Of a stretch of 64,000 nucleotides of DNA, positions 1 to 10,577 are shown in pieces. The notes beneath the pieces were generated by a model. The model saw only the letters and a program-made list of their open reading frames with translations. It made no database searches and was not told where the DNA came from. Numbering within the stretch: the stretch's first letter is position 1; the number at the start of each line of letters is the position of its first letter. The DNA is from Paulinella micropora (lineage: Eukaryota; Cercozoa; Imbricatea; Euglyphida): NCBI GenBank assembly GCA_009731375.1, contig BJOX01000027.1:595162-659161 (forward strand), written 5' to 3'. Both the position numbers and the translations under genes were made by a program.

Positions 1-1
1 A

Positions 2-219
2 GCCGTTATTCATTATTTCGTCTAACTATTCTCTCTAAGTTCAAAACAACAATTTCATTAAAATCTCTCTTATTACGAATTTCTCTCTAGACTACTTTAC
101 ACAAAAAGCGAAAAGTTATCCATGTAAAAAAGCCACACGGGGGCTTTTTGTCCTGAGCCCCTAGGTGTCTGGTGTGAGAAGTGTTTTTCCACTAAGGGCC
201 GTTATTCATTATTTCGTCT
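2..219. repeat. 22 bp direct repeat at the left edge of the viral element
   Basis: The same 22 bases occur at 2-23 and 198-219, 196 bp apart. Between them is a GC-rich hairpin (arm GGGGCT near 140, AGCCCC near 156) in otherwise AT-rich DNA. No gene is seen in 1-314. The repeats could be part of a terminal repeat of the integrated element, but its outer end lies outside the window, so this is only a possibility. Confidence 0.6.
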
Positions 220-314
220 TCCTATTTATAACAAATACAGACAGACAAAAGAAAGAAAAACTGCTACCTGTAAATAATTATTATTTAAAGAAATAAAATA
301 AAGACACATATAGG

Positions 315-781
315 ATGACAAACGAAGACACTCAGAGATTTAGAATGTCCAGAGGTTGTGTTATGGTAAAGAATAACGAAAAGAGACCAATGATAAAGTT
401 CAATGGAGAGAAGGAGGAAAGGTTATGTGTAAGAGTTTCTGTATCGGAAAGAAAAAATCAAAAGAGCAAGCATTGGAAGAAGCAAAGAAGTATCACGAGG
501 AAAATATAATACCTAAATACGAGGAATGGAAAATTAATTACGATAAAGAAACAAGAATAATCAAAAAAGAAAAGAAGAAAATTTGGAAGCATAAAGATTT
601 TAAGTGTGGATGTGGTGCTGAAATACATAATGGAAACAAAACGCGACATATGAAGTCTCAGAAACATATTTTTGGTCATCAAAAAGGTTTCTCTGAGGAA
701 ACCACTGAATTTCCATTTAAAGACAAGGAGGGGTCCTTATATAGGAGGCACACACGAGGTCACGAGGGGACGACCGATTGA
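315..781 (+). pseudogene. AP2-like / zinc-finger DNA-binding protein, frameshifted
   Basis: Two overlapping frames (315-509 and 425-781) read as one protein interrupted by a frameshift near 420-430. The first frame supplies the N-terminus (a second Met at 345 is an alternative start). After the shift comes a stretch resembling the core of an AP2 DNA-binding domain (KSFCIGKKKSKEQALEEAKK), a Lys/Glu-rich helix, and a compact C-terminal finger of the form CGCG..N-K-x-RH-x4-H, common in proteins of large DNA viruses and their parasites. The likely role is sequence-specific DNA binding. It is the first rightward gene, upstream of the polymerase. Domain naming is by eye and function is inferred. 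Confidence 0.6.
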
Positions 782-840
782 GGCAGACAAATATTTTAAT
801 TTTATAAAATTATATTTTCCTTGATATACTATTATCAAAT

Positions 841-1776
841 ATGGAGACACACACGTATAACGGCAAGGTCTACAGGTTGGATAGATTAAGGGAATATAAG
901 ATAAATTACGAAATCAAGTCTGTCAGGGGTCGGGATGTGCTATATATCAGACCGAAGGTAAGGGGGTATAGAATTGATACACCGACACCCCAAAACTACT
1001 TGAACCAAGTAAGAGGTGCGGTGTATTTCGAACACCATGCTATACCAATAGCACCACCTTTACCTACGATTGAAGAGAAAAAAGAACTGAAAGAAAATTA
1101 CTGAGACTTGTTGAGGTATGGTAATTATGATATCATGAGGGACGACAGCAAGTGACACGAACTAGGAATAAATGAAAGCCGATATGCGGTAAGGATTAAC
1201 GGCAACTTCCGATCATTCGCGATGCGCGATGTGATAAGATTTATTGAGATTGTGTTGAACGACTTTGTAAAACGACAAGCACAACAAGATAAGGTTAGCC
1301 TAGGTATTGAGTTTGTGGATTACTATGGAAAAGTATCAACAGGCTTACACAAAGTTAATCAAATCTCGGTTGAAAAAGTTTTAGAAAGATTGTCAGCAAT
1401 ATTTCAAAGCAACGAAAGTCTTTACATGGATGAGAACGGAATAAACTTTGATAAATTAAAATTTGTGTTGAAATCTGTTAAAATGCCTACGGGCGGGACA
1501 AGGCTACAGGTTTTGAACAAATTGGATATATACAGAAAGAAAGGAGTAATCTGTATTACAAACAGCGATAACTTATGCTTAGCACGAGCAATCGTTGTAG
1601 TCAAAGCAAAAATTGAAAAACATCAAAAATACTCGCAAATTATGCGAGGACGAAAGATACAGCAGGAAATGGCCGAGGCTTTACACGATGAAGCGAAAGT
1701 CATTAAGGATGTGTGCGGGATACCTGAAATTAATACATTTGCTAATCACATTAAATACAATCTGGTTATTGTTTAA
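841..1776 (+). pseudogene. N-terminal part of protein-primed DNA polymerase, cut by stop codons
   Basis: Positions 841-1776 are in exactly the same reading frame as the intact polymerase ORF starting at 1885. Only three stops interrupt it: TGA at 1102, TGA at 1153 and TAA at 1774. The stretch 1777-1884 is also open in this frame. Residues around 1540-1700 (ICITNSDNLCLARAIVV, then RGRKIQQEMAEALHDEA) match the conserved N-terminal region of polinton/PLV-type PolB. The original gene therefore ran 841-4887, about 1,348 codons. An AT-rich leader (GATATACTATTATCAAAT) precedes the ATG at 841. No frameshift is needed, so the damage is purely point nonsense mutation, unless the codons are recoded. Confidence 0.8.
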
Positions 1777-1884
1777 TTCCCTGACAAAATCATTTATAAA
1801 ACAGAACTACTTGATGCGAACGGCGAACGGCTGACTAAGCTTTACATTCTAAAGACTGAAGGACATTACGATGCCATAACTAAC

Positions 1885-4800
1885 ATGAAGTCTATGCTAG
1901 GAAAGGAAAACTTCTGCGAGTTGTGTCTAAGGGGATACCAAAAAAGACACGCCTGTGAAGCCAAATGTTGTATCTGTGAAACCAACGGATGTAAGGGAAT
2001 AAATGACAAGAGCCAGTGGAAAGAATGTGAGAAGTGTAATAGAAAGTTTCCAAACACTGAATGCTTTAATAACCACATGACGACAAACTGCGATGTTAAA
2101 GCGAAATGTAAATCGTGCGGTCTTAATTACAGAAAGAAGGATGAGCACAAATGCGGATATGCGAAATGCCGAAATTGCAAACTATTGAAACCGCTTGAAC
2201 ACCAACGTGAAATAGTCCAAAAAGAAATCTTACCGCCGTCAGAGCAATACATATTCTTTGACTTTGAAGCGACACATGACACAGGCGAGCACATTGTTAA
2301 TCATGCGGAAAGCCAGTATTACGATGCGAAGGAACCGCCAGTAATTCACAAACAAGATTTCTGTAGGTGGGTTTTTGACACTAAGCACAGCGGATTTACA
2401 TTTATGGCACACAATGCCCGCGGTTATGATTGTCAGTTTATTCTTAAGTGGTTGGTTGATAATGGACAAACTCCATTTGTAATCTATGAAGGTGGCAAGA
2501 TTATGATGATGGCACTTAAGAAGTATCGCTTTATAGACAGCCTAAGTTTTCTTACGATGCCATTGTCAGACTTTCCAAAGACATTCGGACTTACGGAACT
2601 TAAGAAAGGTTTCTTCCCGCACTTCTTCAATACTGCGAAAAATAGAAACTATGTTGGTGTAATGCCACATAAGAAACATTACGGCTACGACACGATGCGA
2701 GGAGATAAACGAAAGGAATTTCTTGAATGGTATGACGAACAAGTGAAAGCGCATAACAGGTTTGATATGGCAAAGGAAATCGCTGAGTATTGTCATTCAG
2801 ATGTTGATATACTGAGGAAGGGTTGTATAGATTTTAGAAATCAGTTTCTAGAGTTTGATATTGACCCTTTTCAATATACAACTATTGCGAGTTGTGTTAT
2901 GGCTTTGTATCGTGCTAAGTTTATGCCAGAGAATTCAATTGCGATATTAAAAGCGGAAAAGCAAAACAGGATGACTTCTAGGGCTTGTGTAGAATGGTTA
3001 GCATACAGAAGCAGGTTAGACAAAACCGATATTAAACACGCATTCAACGGAGGTGAAAAAATGTTTCAACTCGGGCAATCTCGTGTGTATGTAGATGGAT
3101 GGGATGAGAAAAACAAAACCGCTTATGAGTTTTACGGGTGTCATTGGCACGGATGTGATAAGTGTTGGAATAGCAATGCTTTGAATGTGAAGAAGAATAA
3201 GACAATGGGCGAACTATACAAGGAAACAATGAGAAGAGAAAAACAACTTAACGAACAAGCGAAAGTAATAAGTATCTGGGAGTGCGAATGGAGCCTGATG
3301 AAAACCAGTGAAAGACTGGCAGAGGATACAAACGAACGAATTACTGAACAAGAAGGACTAAATCCACGAGAGGCAATGTTTGGAGGTAGAGTGAATGCTC
3401 TGAAATTATATTGGAAATCACGACATGATAATGAGTATGCAAAATATATTGACATATGCTCACTTTATCCTACCGTGATGTATTACGACCTTTATCCAAG
3501 CGGACACCATATCATAATACGACCAAGCAATGAGGATGGAGGGGGGTCCACCCCCCACCATACCCCCGCGGGGTTGGAAAGGGGCACAGCCCCTTCCGAA
3601 GAGATGAAAAACAAAATTATAAACAGAGAATATTTCGGAGTGGCTAAGGTTAAGATGCTGCCGCCGAGAGGCTTACTACACCCAGTCTTACCGAAGGCGG
3701 ACAGAGGTAAGATGATGTACTACTTATGCGATAAGTGCGGAATGACTGAGCAACACGGAGAATGTAAGCACACAGATAATGAACGAGCAATAACTGGAAC
3801 ATGGGCAACTCCAGAAATTTACAAGGCCTTAGACAAAGGGTATAAGTTGATAAAAGTGTATGAAGTATGGCACTGGAAAGAACAAAGCAGTAGCTTATTC
3901 AAAGAATACATAAAGACATTCTTGAAAGTAAAAGAAGAATCCAGCGGATATCCCGCGGGATGTAATACGGAAGCAGAAAAACAAAATTACATAAACAGCA
4001 TGGAAGTTAAAATGGGTGTAAAGATGGATGAAAGCAAAATATTTAAAAACGAAGGACGGCGAGCAGTGGCTAAGTTGTGCTTGAACTCTTTATGGGGCAA
4101 GTTTGGACAGAAACAAAATAAAACACAGAACAAAATGATAAAGGATAAAGATACATTATACAAACTATTGAACGATAAATCAGTAGATAATATAAATATT
4201 AACATAATTAACGACCAAATTGTAGAAGCCAGTTATGACTTAAAACAGGATGCGGTGAGCGACCCGATTAAAACAAATATTGTAGTTGCTTTATTTACTA
4301 CATGCCACGCGAGAATGAGACTTTACAATATGATGGACAAATTAGGTAATAGGATATTGTATCATGACACAGACAGCGTAATATATACGACTAACAAAAA
4401 AATTAATCAGGCAGATGTAGAGACAGGAGATTTACTGGGAGATTGGACAGATGAATTGAAAGGAGCGAAAATAAAAACCTTTGTGGGAGGGGGGCCAAAA
4501 TGTTATGGATACTTATTAGATAATGGTAAAGCCAGTATGAAAGTAAAAGGATTTAGTATGAACTATGAAACGAAAAAAGCATTGAATTTACCGAATATGT
4601 TAAGTGTAATAAGTTGCGGGCTAGGTATTACGAACACTGAATTATTTGAGAATGGTAAAAATGAACTGGCTGAATTGTTGGAGACTGATGAAGAATTACG
4701 GATTGCTAAGCGAATTGAGAAATCTGGAAAAGTAGTTATAATAGAAAACAACAAGATAACACGAGACAAGCAAAAGAAAAAAATAACAAGCGAATACTTA

Positions 4801-4887
4801 GAAAAGATATTTAGTTTTACATATACGAAAAGACAAGTTATCGGAATCGTAGAGAATGCTATTGAAACTAGACCTTTTGGGTTTTAA
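1885..4887 (+). CDS. polB: Protein-primed family B DNA polymerase (PLV/polinton type), catalytic part
   Basis: This 1,000-residue open frame carries the exonuclease and polymerase core that copies the linear viral genome from a protein primer. Residues about 12-95 form a Cys/His-rich block with many CxxC pairs. Exo I is DFEATHD (D126), Exo II HNARGYD (about 181), Exo III YCHSDVDIL (about 304). Palm motif A is DICSLYP (D523), motif B KLCLNSLWGKFG (about 730), motif C YHDTDS (D828). All catalytic acids are present. A GC-rich triple hairpin is inserted in frame between motifs A and B (residues about 553-571). The reading frame continues upstream to 841 through three stops, so the Met at 1885 is probably internal rather than a true start. 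The stop TAA is followed directly by a conserved 3' palindrome. Confidence 0.95.
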   Translation: MKSMLGKENFCELCLRGYQKRHACEAKCCICETNGCKGINDKSQWKECEKCNRKFPNTECFNNHMTTNCDVKAKCKSCGLNYRKKDEHKCGYAKCRNCKLLKPLEHQREIVQKEILPPSEQYIFFDFEATHDTGEHIVNHAESQYYDAKEPPVIHKQDFCRWVFDTKHSGFTFMAHNARGYDCQFILKWLVDNGQTPFVIYEGGKIMMMALKKYRFIDSLSFLTMPLSDFPKTFGLTELKKGFFPHFFNTAKNRNYVGVMPHKKHYGYDTMRGDKRKEFLEWYDEQVKAHNRFDMAKEIAEYCHSDVDILRKGCIDFRNQFLEFDIDPFQYTTIASCVMALYRAKFMPENSIAILKAEKQNRMTSRACVEWLAYRSRLDKTDIKHAFNGGEKMFQLGQSRVYVDGWDEKNKTAYEFYGCHWHGCDKCWNSNALNVKKNKTMGELYKETMRREKQLNEQAKVISIWECEWSLMKTSERLAEDTNERITEQEGLNPREAMFGGRVNALKLYWKSRHDNEYAKYIDICSLYPTVMYYDLYPSGHHIIIRPSNEDGGGSTPHHTPAGLERGTAPSEEMKNKIINREYFGVAKVKMLPPRGLLHPVLPKADRGKMMYYLCDKCGMTEQHGECKHTDNERAITGTWATPEIYKALDKGYKLIKVYEVWHWKEQSSSLFKEYIKTFLKVKEESSGYPAGCNTEAEKQNYINSMEVKMGVKMDESKIFKNEGRRAVAKLCLNSLWGKFGQKQNKTQNKMIKDKDTLYKLLNDKSVDNININIINDQIVEASYDLKQDAVSDPIKTNIVVALFTTCHARMRLYNMMDKLGNRILYHDTDSVIYTTNKKINQADVETGDLLGDWTDELKGAKIKTFVGGGPKCYGYLLDNGKASMKVKGFSMNYETKKALNLPNMLSVISCGLGITNTELFENGKNELAELLETDEELRIAKRIEKSGKVVIIENNKITRDKQKKKITSEYLEKIFSFTYTKRQVIGIVENAIETRPFGF
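3541..3595 (+). repeat. In-frame GC-rich triple hairpin inside the polymerase gene
   Basis: Three perfect inverted repeats follow one another: 3541-3556 (GGGGGGT, 2 nt loop), 3564-3573 (CCCCGCGGGG) and 3579-3595 (AAGGGGC, 3 nt loop). They sit in a gene that is otherwise AT-rich. The insertion keeps the frame and encodes a Gly/Thr/Pro/His-rich linker between motifs A and B. It looks like a small palindromic element that inserted without breaking the protein. Confidence 0.75.
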
Positions 4888-4888
4888 T

Positions 4889-5034
4889 GATATTTGAGAA
4901 TTTCACTTTACTGCCCGAAGGGCGTAATCACTCTACGAGATGGTCGTGCTACGCACTCTCGCTTATTCTCAAACATCGTCGGCCATTAAAGTATAAAACG
5001 ATGTTTGTTGATGACGGCAGTCAGAACAAAATAT
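4889..5034. terminator. 3'-end palindrome 1 (after polymerase)
   Basis: An imperfect palindrome begins one base after the polymerase stop. Its outer boundaries are GATATTT and AAAATATC, and its core is AAACATCGT (4971-4979) paired with ACGATGTTT (4998-5006). The same core and boundaries recur at three other places in the element, each time at gene 3' ends. It is probably a hairpin that defines the transcript 3' end. Confidence 0.75.
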
Positions 5035-5080
5035 CAAATATCAAATAATCAATTAATTTTTTTCCATAATTTTTTTTACC

Positions 5081-5095
5081 ACTCTATATAGACCA
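5081..5095 (+). promoter_or_regulatory. Putative promoter motif TATATAGACC before ATG 5096
   Basis: CTCTATATAGACCA lies immediately 5' of the ATG. The block ATATAGA recurs a few bases upstream of the start codons of two leftward virion genes (8858 and 14971), which suggests a shared viral promoter element. Confidence 0.45.
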
Positions 5096-5387
5096 ATGAC
5101 AACCCTCACCAGACTATGTGAGAAGTTTGAGAAACTCTCTATTGAAAATAAAAAAGAAACATTTTCTCTTACCGATGTTAAAAAGATAATTACTGACGAA
5201 ATCAAAATGATTGAAAAAAGTAGAGAAGGAAAGCCAAAGGATGTTTTTCCGTTTGGTAAATACAAAGGAAAAAAATTCAAGATGTTGCTACCGGGCCATT
5301 GACAAACCATATCTAGAATGGGTTATGAAACAGCCGTGGTTTGAGAAATTTACTGACATTAAAAGTGAAGTAAAAAAATACATTTAA
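5096..5387 (+). pseudogene. Small protein with GKYKGKKF..DKPYLEW motif, frameshifted
   Basis: Residues 1-67 read from 5096. The C-terminal part, starting with the IDKPYLEW stretch near 5298 and ending at TAA 5385-5387, is in another frame, so an indel lies at about 5285-5297. The motif FGKYKGKK...DVA..DKPYLEW...PWFEKF resembles a small domain seen in phages and large viruses (exodeoxyribonuclease X C-terminal/DUF3820-like). That family call is from memory of its motif and is tentative. A second, more worn copy of the motif follows in the next gene. An N-terminal helix-rich segment precedes it. The role is unknown, possibly nucleic-acid metabolism since it follows the polymerase. Confidence 0.6.
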
Positions 5388-5398
5388 TATTTTTGCTA

Positions 5399-5420
5399 AA
5401 AGATTTTTTTAAAATCTTTA
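5399..5420 (+). promoter_or_regulatory. Palindromic AT element before ATG 5427
   Basis: The palindrome AAAGATTTTTTTAAAATCTTT lies 6-8 nt upstream of the ATG at 5427. A near-identical palindrome lies upstream of the leftward small basic protein gene (13688-13706). Two unrelated genes sharing it at the same distance suggests a regulatory function. Confidence 0.45.
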
Positions 5421-5426
5421 TATATC

Positions 5427-5873
5427 ATGACTGACCTGAACACCAAACAAGACTACTTAAATGAAATTGACAAATGGAACCTTGACATTGAAATTAAGAA
5501 ATCAACAATTAAATGGACTAAGCCTGACATTGTTTCTTTCTATGAGCAATACAAACCCCGCGACGACACAGCGAAAGCTACAGACGAAGGATGTAATGTG
5601 AAAGTAGTTATTCCGTTGGAGGCTACATTAGCAAAAATGATGGAGGAACAAATCACTCCTTTTAAGGAAACAGATCTTGTTGTGAGAGAGACTGGAATTA
5701 CCGAAATAAAGGCTAATGTAGGCGAAGAGATAGCACAAAATGAAACCGATATTTTTCTTTAATATGGAAAGTATAAAAAAATGAAAATTGAAGATGTTGC
5801 TAAGATTGATAAACCATACATATGTAGGTTCTCCCGTATAAAAGTGGTCGGTAGAATTCAAAAAAAAAATTAG
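5427..5873 (+). pseudogene. Unrecognised early-side protein with degenerate GKYK..DVA..DKPY tail
   Basis: A 111-residue open part (5427-5762) with a charged, helix-rich sequence is followed, in the same frame after a TAA at 5760, by a copy of the motif found in the preceding gene (YGKYKKMKIEDVAKIDKPY). It then ends at TAG 5871. The original protein was therefore about 148 residues and ended in this small domain. The last residues look scrambled. I recognise no function. It is the last rightward gene before the 1.6 kb gene-poor stretch. Confidence 0.5.
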
Positions 5874-7516
5874 AACGGAATATGTAATTTTATTAAATAG
5901 AAATTATACATGTTCATAAAGAAAGTGATGGACTAACATATTACGAAAACCTCATTGAAAAATAATCAAAATTGACTTCAAACCAATCAATTTCCCGTCG
6001 CCCACCCTTTTTTCCCAACTAATTTGCACACCCCCCACCGGAAAAAAGTGGCCACCTTGCCACCTGAAAAAATGATGCTTGTGATGACCAAAAATCAAAG
6101 TCAGTTCTCATACTGTTCCCAGTATGCTCTTCAATAAATTTTTATATAATATCTTTCTCTGTATGCTTATAATTAAATGTACAAAGTTTTTTTACAAAAA
6201 GGTAACCTCAAGCCTGCAAACAAACCTGCCAAAGTCAGCAAGAAAAGGGCATAAGGCCCTCACTCAAATTTTTTTTTATTTAAATACAAGGCCGGTACTA
6301 GTACAAAAAGTGAAGGAAATCAAAGACACTATTTAATAAAAACATTTTGTGCAGAAAGTGCAGAAAAAAATTGAAAATCTGTAAAAATCTCAATTAGTAT
6401 TTTTTTAGCCTGTCTGGAGCCCAGAAAAGGTCACCAACAGCAGGGTTACAAAGAAAGGAGCAGGATTTGAACATATGCAAAACAAAGACCATGTGATTGT
6501 GAATAGATTCAGCACATAACATTCCAAGAAAAGCACACACAGCACATATAGGAGCGATACAGGACAGGTGCAAAAAAGTGTTTCAGGGAAAAGGGAACAA
6601 CACATGCTACAGATAAGTTTTACAACAAACCATTTTGCAGACAGCATGGGCACAACGTGTGAAACGACTGTACAAGACCACGGGACGTGAAAGGATGCAT
6701 GAGAAATACACAGAAAAAAAACACAAAACTCTCAAGAGACACGACTTTTACCAATCTCGACCCCGCAAAAACCGTCAAATAAAAAAAAAATTAGTGCGGC
6801 CTTCTCTTCAAAGGCTACGTATGTCGATAGGCCTGTTTGTTTCAAATATTTTTTGGAAATTTTTCTGGTTTCCTCTCCGGGAATTGGCATGATCCTGTCA
6901 AATATTTCCAACAGAAATTGACGGGCCGGCTACACCAGTGTCTGTTGGAGGTCCATCTTGACACAGCGAGTGTTTGTTCAGACCACGTTGTTTCAAGCCA
7001 AAGCAAGCATGACGCAAGTGTTTTCATCAGAAAACTTGGTTACTCCCGTATTTGAAATCCTTATTATCGACTTCTATTTTCACTTTTCAGGACATAGCAA
7101 GTATGGTGTTTTTAACTGAAAAATGTTGTGTGCATGATGCACTCTTCACTCATTTTGACGCACAAGTGCTCAAATGAATTCAAATGTTATGTTGAGCAAT
7201 CCTGCCAAAGGGTTTTTGCAGAGATGTACGGTATAAAACAAAAACTAGGAAAACATAGGTCGAAAACTAGTTTGTCGAAATTCAGAACATACACCCAGAT
7301 GACAGCAATAGCTTATATGAACTGAAAACCTTAATACGGGACAGACCATTCCCACTAAAAACATTGAATTCTGCGCAGACAGCACCTCAAAATCTTGAAT
7401 ATTGAATGAGTTTACTCGCTGCATCAGTCTACCGACTAGTAGAACCTACATATGCCTTGAATATTTAATTCAACAGCCTTATTTTAATAACAAAGATGCG
7501 GTAAAAAAATATCTTT
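5874..7516. other. 1.6 kb stretch without recognisable gene between the two viral gene groups
   Basis: Short open frames occur (for example 6635-6892 +, 6405-6653 -) but none has recognisable motifs or viral flavour. Base composition is less AT-rich than the viral genes, and C/G-rich runs appear near 5995-6060. This might be a separate insertion into the junction where the two gene groups converge. I found no clear terminal repeats. Confidence 0.5.
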
Positions 7517-7620
7517 GATATTTTGTTCTGACTTCGTCATCACAAAACATCGTTTTTTTTTTCCTTTTTTAACTTTACCTTTCACGATGTTTGTTGAAGA
7601 CGTAGTCTGAAACAAATATC
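7517..7620. terminator. 3'-end palindrome 2 (after fibre-like gene)
   Basis: The arms are about 37 nt (7517-7553 and 7584-7620), with the core AAACATCGT/ACGATGTTT and GATATTT/AAATATC boundaries. The last base of the right arm is part of the stop codon of the leftward fibre-like gene. Confidence 0.8.
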
Positions 7621-8858
7621 TATTGGTCTTCTACGAAGTTAGCGATAATATTGATATTTCCTCCTCCACCAGCAGAGACAGACTTCTGCGTAAAAGTTAA
7701 TACATCACTCGGCGATAGGTATATATCATAACTTCTAAGATTGATTTGTTGAGTTGATTGAGAATTTACATATAGTTTAAAAATTGTTGTTCCGTTTGCG
7801 ATAGCACTCGCCTTTGTGTCAGTATCTACAATTGAATACTTAGAATCAACATCTGCAAAACCTGCTCCAGTTAGTGTTCCATTTAATACCATTCTGACAA
7901 CATTCGACTTAGTATCTTCATTTGTAATACTTATCAAAGTTGGATAAACATTTGAATAATTTGTTAAATTAGCACCGCCCGCATCAAATGTTGCTTTATT
8001 CCTGATACTAATAATAGGACTTTCAGTGGTGTTTGCTGCTTTACTTCCTTCCACTTCGTTTGTTATACTTGTGTTTATCGTATTCGTTCCCTCAATGAAT
8101 AAACTGGCACTCGCTGTTTTAAGAGTTTGTATTCCAGTCGCTGCATCATTTCTCATTACTGTTGTAAAAGGTTATGTTGTATTTCGCAGGCTTACCCCAG
8201 TATTAGCATTCGCATAGTCAATCATATGAACTAATTGAAATAATCCTGTTATGGGATTTTCAATATAAAACTTAATAGCACCAAACCCAAGATACTGAAA
8301 TTGAATTTGAAATACATTTCCTTTGCTCCAGTCTAAGTCTGGCATAGCATAAGTTCCATCGCACGGGTCGTCCCAGTCTTCTTGGTCGATATAAACTGCA
8401 GCACCTCCTTTATAATGTGCGATATTCATTCCTGCTTGATTTTTGTAAAAATAAAATCCATCAACGAGATCATTTCCTATTCCAATATATGAATAGTAAT
8501 CTTTTGTATCATCCGTTGTCCATATAGCAGTAAAGCGGGCTAGGACACCCATTCCAGTTCTATATTTTATTCTCCTTTTACTTACCAGTCTAGCATCTGC
8601 CGTAGCATCAGCAGTTGTTTTCAATTCAGCCATATTATTCAAAAATGACACAGACGATTTTGTTTCTGTTTTTGTCCATATCCTAGTATTAATTGTATAT
8701 GGAAAGATTTCTTGTAATACTGGTGTTAATTGACCTACTACTGCTTCACCAAAAGCGGTTTTTGAATTATTTGTTTCAATATCACCATCATATCCAACCC
8801 TGACGTTTATAAATTCTCCGTCCGGATTTTGTGCGATTAAGTTTCTTTGGTGGGACAT
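7620..8858 (-). pseudogene. Putative virion fibre-like / surface protein, interrupted by one in-frame TAA
   Basis: Residues 1-228 (from ATG 8858) and the following 183 residues are in one frame, separated only by a TAA at 8172-8174. The whole is about 412 codons. The N-terminal part is beta-rich with RRIKYRTGMGVLARFTAIW, a pattern I associate with lectin-like or tail/fibre-like proteins of PLVs and phages. The C-terminal part is rich in Asn, Thr and Ser, as in fibre shafts and heads. It is the most distal leftward gene and neighbours the major capsid gene, which supports a virion surface role. No enzyme motif is seen. The assignment is inference. Confidence 0.6.
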
Positions 8859-8876
8859 TGTAGGTCTATATTATCA
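8859..8876 (-). promoter_or_regulatory. Putative promoter motif AATATAGACC before ATG 8858
   Basis: Reading leftward, GATAATATAGACCTACA immediately precedes the ATG. It shares ATATAGACC with the element before the rightward gene at 5096. Confidence 0.45.
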
Positions 8877-8912
8877 AAAAAATAATTTTTATTTTTATTT
8901 TATTATTCTTTT

Positions 8913-10390
8913 TTAACTCATCAAAATTTCAACTCCTTTAACAAGCACACTACGTTGAAGAATGGCGAATGTGTAATGGTTAAGATTAGTTACACCAGCA
9001 CCACTCGCATTATGAATTGTAGTTGAACGAATTCATATCGCCTCTCAGTGTCTAGGCTTAAACCGCTCACCTCATAGCCGTCTGTGTCCTTATCGCACAG
9101 CGGGCGGTTATTGTCCCAAGTATCTACGTGGAACCAGTTGTAATGATAAACATCGCTGTTTAGGATAGCACTTCCTTTCAACTTATCCTTCAAAATCATA
9201 TAGTCTTCATTCTCAGAAGTGTCAATGTCAAATTGTTGAAGACGAGAGCCGTCAAGGGTTGTATAATAAGAAATAATTTTAGCATCCGCCCTGTTGTCAT
9301 TATCAAAAAAAGTATTAGCACTCTCAGTGAAATGAAAGGCTGAAGTATAAATACGACGAATTCTTTCACCCTGCGAGCGGTTCATCTTAATAACATAGTT
9401 CTGTTGGTTTGTTTGAAGACTTTGCTTCCAAGCGATAGGATACTCAATCTTAAATGGAAAGCCTTCACCCGCAATCTTTTGCTGGACACCGAGGATGACA
9501 TTCGGGTCAGTCTCAACAGCAAGGAATAGATTTAGGTTAGAGACGATAGCACCAGAGGTTGTAGCTGCAGCACCAGTGGCAATAGAACTCACATTAGTGC
9601 CATAGAATGAAGAGCGGTTGGTTTCAGCCCAAACAATCCGCAAATCCAAAATTTCATTAAATCCAATAGTCTTATCCAGTTCAAAAATAGTACCAAACAG
9701 CATACCCAAAGGAAACTTAACATTAATAACAGGGGTGGCAGTATTATCACCCCCACCTTCAAAATACTTAGCCTCCTCGAAAGGAACATTAACAAGGCTA
9801 TAGGTTCCAGCAGTGCTATCAGCGAGAGCGGTATCATCGTGGCGACGGGCATTAACAAGAGGCACTTTGTAGTTTGCTTGAACTGCAGCCTTAAGACCTG
9901 CTACATCTGCTGCATCAGTAATTGCCTTTCTTTCTGCTACGGTTCCAATTTCAACTTTTCCCGCATTACACTTTTGAAGCATAGCACCGCTAGCCACACC
10001 AGCACCATGATTTTCAAGTGCCATAAATTTTTCATACTTCATTTCTGGTACCAAATCATCTTAGTGTAATTACCCACATGTTGAAGATTACACAGATACT
10101 GCCCGCTTCGGCTTCGCAATTCAATAGTTTTAATCATAGACACAATCCATATAGATACGATTGTAGCGACCCGCACCACCCGCACCAGACGGAGTGTAAG
10201 TAAATCGCAACTCACTCCTCGCACGGTTCAAAGGACGAGTAGGAATTTCAAATGTGTTTTCCATACCACCAGCAGTAGTAAGTGCGACAGGTTGCGAGCC
10301 TTCACGAGTGGTAAGTTTAGTTAATTCATACTTACCAGTGAGCAGTTCCTTAGTCTGATGGACTAGTTCTCCTCCGTATTGGACAGGCAT
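8913..10390 (-). pseudogene. Major capsid protein (PLV double jelly-roll type), three frameshifts
   Basis: The start is the ATG at 10388-10390 (MPVQYGGELVHQ). Three frames are needed: 10390 to about 10135, then about 10135-10058 (TIELRSRSGQYLCNLQHVGNY), then about 10058-9017, and a last shift near 9017 into a tail ending at TAA 8913 (HNASGAGVTNLNHYTFAILQ). The first two shifts compensate each other. Order and content, including LRSRSGQYLCNLQ, FMALENH, the Arg-rich ERIRRIYTSAFHF and the C-terminal Ala/Gly/Asn strand, fit capsid proteins of polinton-like viruses. It would form the hexon-like trimers of the icosahedral shell. It is flanked by the fibre-like gene downstream and the minor capsid gene upstream, the usual virion block. 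It cannot be translated whole as written. Confidence 0.8.
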
Positions 10391-10459
10391 TTTTTGTTTT
10401 GTTTTTGAAGTAGTGTAAATCAACTAATTCACGAGAATATTTTTAGAAAAAAAATAATT

Positions 10460-10577
10460 GATATTTTATTCTGACTTCGTCATCATAAAACATCGTAATC
10501 CATTCAAGTTTTAAAAACGATGTTTATCAACAAACGAGAATGAGTGAAACGAATGAAAGTGTAGTTGATAAATATCA
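10460..10577. terminator. 3'-end palindrome 3 (after minor capsid gene)
   Basis: The core is AAACATCGT at 10488-10496 and ACGATGTTT at 10517-10525, with GATATTTT and AAATATCA outer edges. The TGA that would end the minor capsid frame after its frameshift (10575-10577) is part of the right edge, as at the other members of this family. Confidence 0.75.

Noticed and set aside
6124-7325. Small frames in the gene-free part of the viral element
   Set aside because: Short, without motifs, on both strands, and with composition unlike the viral genes.
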